17,500 nucleotides of DNA. It comes from Neocallimastix lanati (nom. inval.) (Eukaryota; Neocallimastigomycota; Neocallimastigomycetes; Neocallimastigales; Neocallimastigaceae). The stretch spans positions 95,001 to 112,500 of the forward strand of contig JACVTC010000069.1 of the NCBI GenBank assembly GCA_016946835.1, in the 5' to 3' direction. Below the pieces are notes generated by a model. That model saw only the letters and a program-made list of their open reading frames with translations. It did not search any database and was not told where the DNA came from. How positions within the stretch are numbered: the first letter of the stretch is position 1; each line of letters starts with the position of its first letter. Below, one piece after another: positions 17,009-17,500 of the stretch. A program made the translations under genes and the position numbers.

Positions 17009-17500
17009 TTATTTATTTATTATTTATTTTATATAATAAAAATATTAAATAAGTAAAAATTATTTTTTTTTTTATTTTTTATTTTAAAAACTTTTTATAC
17101 TTTTTTTTAATTTGAAACAAATTATTTAATAAAATTTAAAATATAAAAATAATTTCTTCTCTATAAAATGGATAAAAAGATGAATTGTAATTTATTAATG
17201 TTTATAATATTAAAATATATATATATATAATTTTATGTCATTGGACTTAAAAATTCTTTTGAAAAATATGTATTTTATTAAAATAAATATAATTAAATTA
17301 TTAATCAAAGTTTAATAATCTTCATATAAATGTTATCTTTTTTTTATATTATTTTATATATTATTTATTATATATATAATTAATAAATAATTAATACTAT
17401 TTTATATATTATTACATTTATTGTATAAATTGACCAATTAAATACAATGTTAAAAAGATTTATAAAAAAAATAATTATTTATGAAACTAAGTTATTGTTA

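Larger units (their letters stand above)
16123..17500. other. AT-rich 3' spacer with short tandem repeats
   Basis: No gene seen on either strand. Includes the 3' UTR of the syntaxin gene, seven AAAAC units (16278-16312) followed by A22, AAAT tetramers (about 16359-16388), a TA run (about 16430-16445), four exact 12-bp units (16460-16507) and a T run at about 16978-17006. Confidence 0.65.

Noticed and set aside
1-17500. CRISPR arrays, bacterial operons or ribosome binding sites
   Set aside because: The window is eukaryotic with spliced genes, and the tandem repeats have no unique spacers of constant length.

Overview
Organism. This is eukaryotic nuclear DNA with extreme AT content, long homopolymer tracts, GT/AG introns and genes rich in Asn and Ser. 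The best fit is an anaerobic gut fungus (Neocallimastigomycota). The base composition, the Asn-rich low-complexity proteins, and a degraded cargo that combines a SUEL-type lectin domain with a GT34 glycosyltransferase all point that way. This is inference: no rRNA or marker gene is present, and another AT-rich fungus or protist such as a dictyostelid cannot be formally excluded. Layout. Positions 1-76 are the end of an intron and 77-190 the last exon of a plus-strand gene that starts outside the window. Positions 191-1890 are AT-rich non-coding DNA. Around 1895-2316 is a weak remnant of former coding sequence. It has been hit twice: by a 206-bp inverted-repeat element (2064-2269) with a perfect 8-bp target duplication, and by a complete LTR element (2317-6431) with identical 246-bp LTRs and a perfect 5-bp target duplication (GAAAT). 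The LTR element encodes no recognisable Gag, protease, reverse transcriptase or integrase. Its interior holds a broken host-type gene (lectin plus GT34) and a long tract dense in stem-loops, three of which share an identical loop while their stems differ in compensatory ways. Right of the element is AT-rich DNA, then an intact single-exon minus-strand gene for a seven-helix membrane protein with an Asn/Ser-rich tail (7463-8623). Next come about 2.2 kb of repeat-rich spacer, a GC-richer island of unknown nature (about 10863-11280), more AT-rich spacer, and a 630-bp heptamer array (about 12645-13273). The plus-strand gene at 14070-16122 has seven exons that I could join in frame into a Qa-SNARE (syntaxin, Sso1/syntaxin-1 type) of about 375 residues. 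A 19-nt upstream mini-exon may add nine more. The last 1.4 kb is AT-rich spacer with short tandem repeats. How the parts relate. The three host genes show no operon-like link and their functions look independent. The most interesting part is the LTR element. Its identical LTRs indicate a recent insertion, yet its cargo gene is thoroughly broken, so the family seems to spread by using another element's proteins. What it appears to preserve is terminal and RNA-structural sequence rather than a protein.
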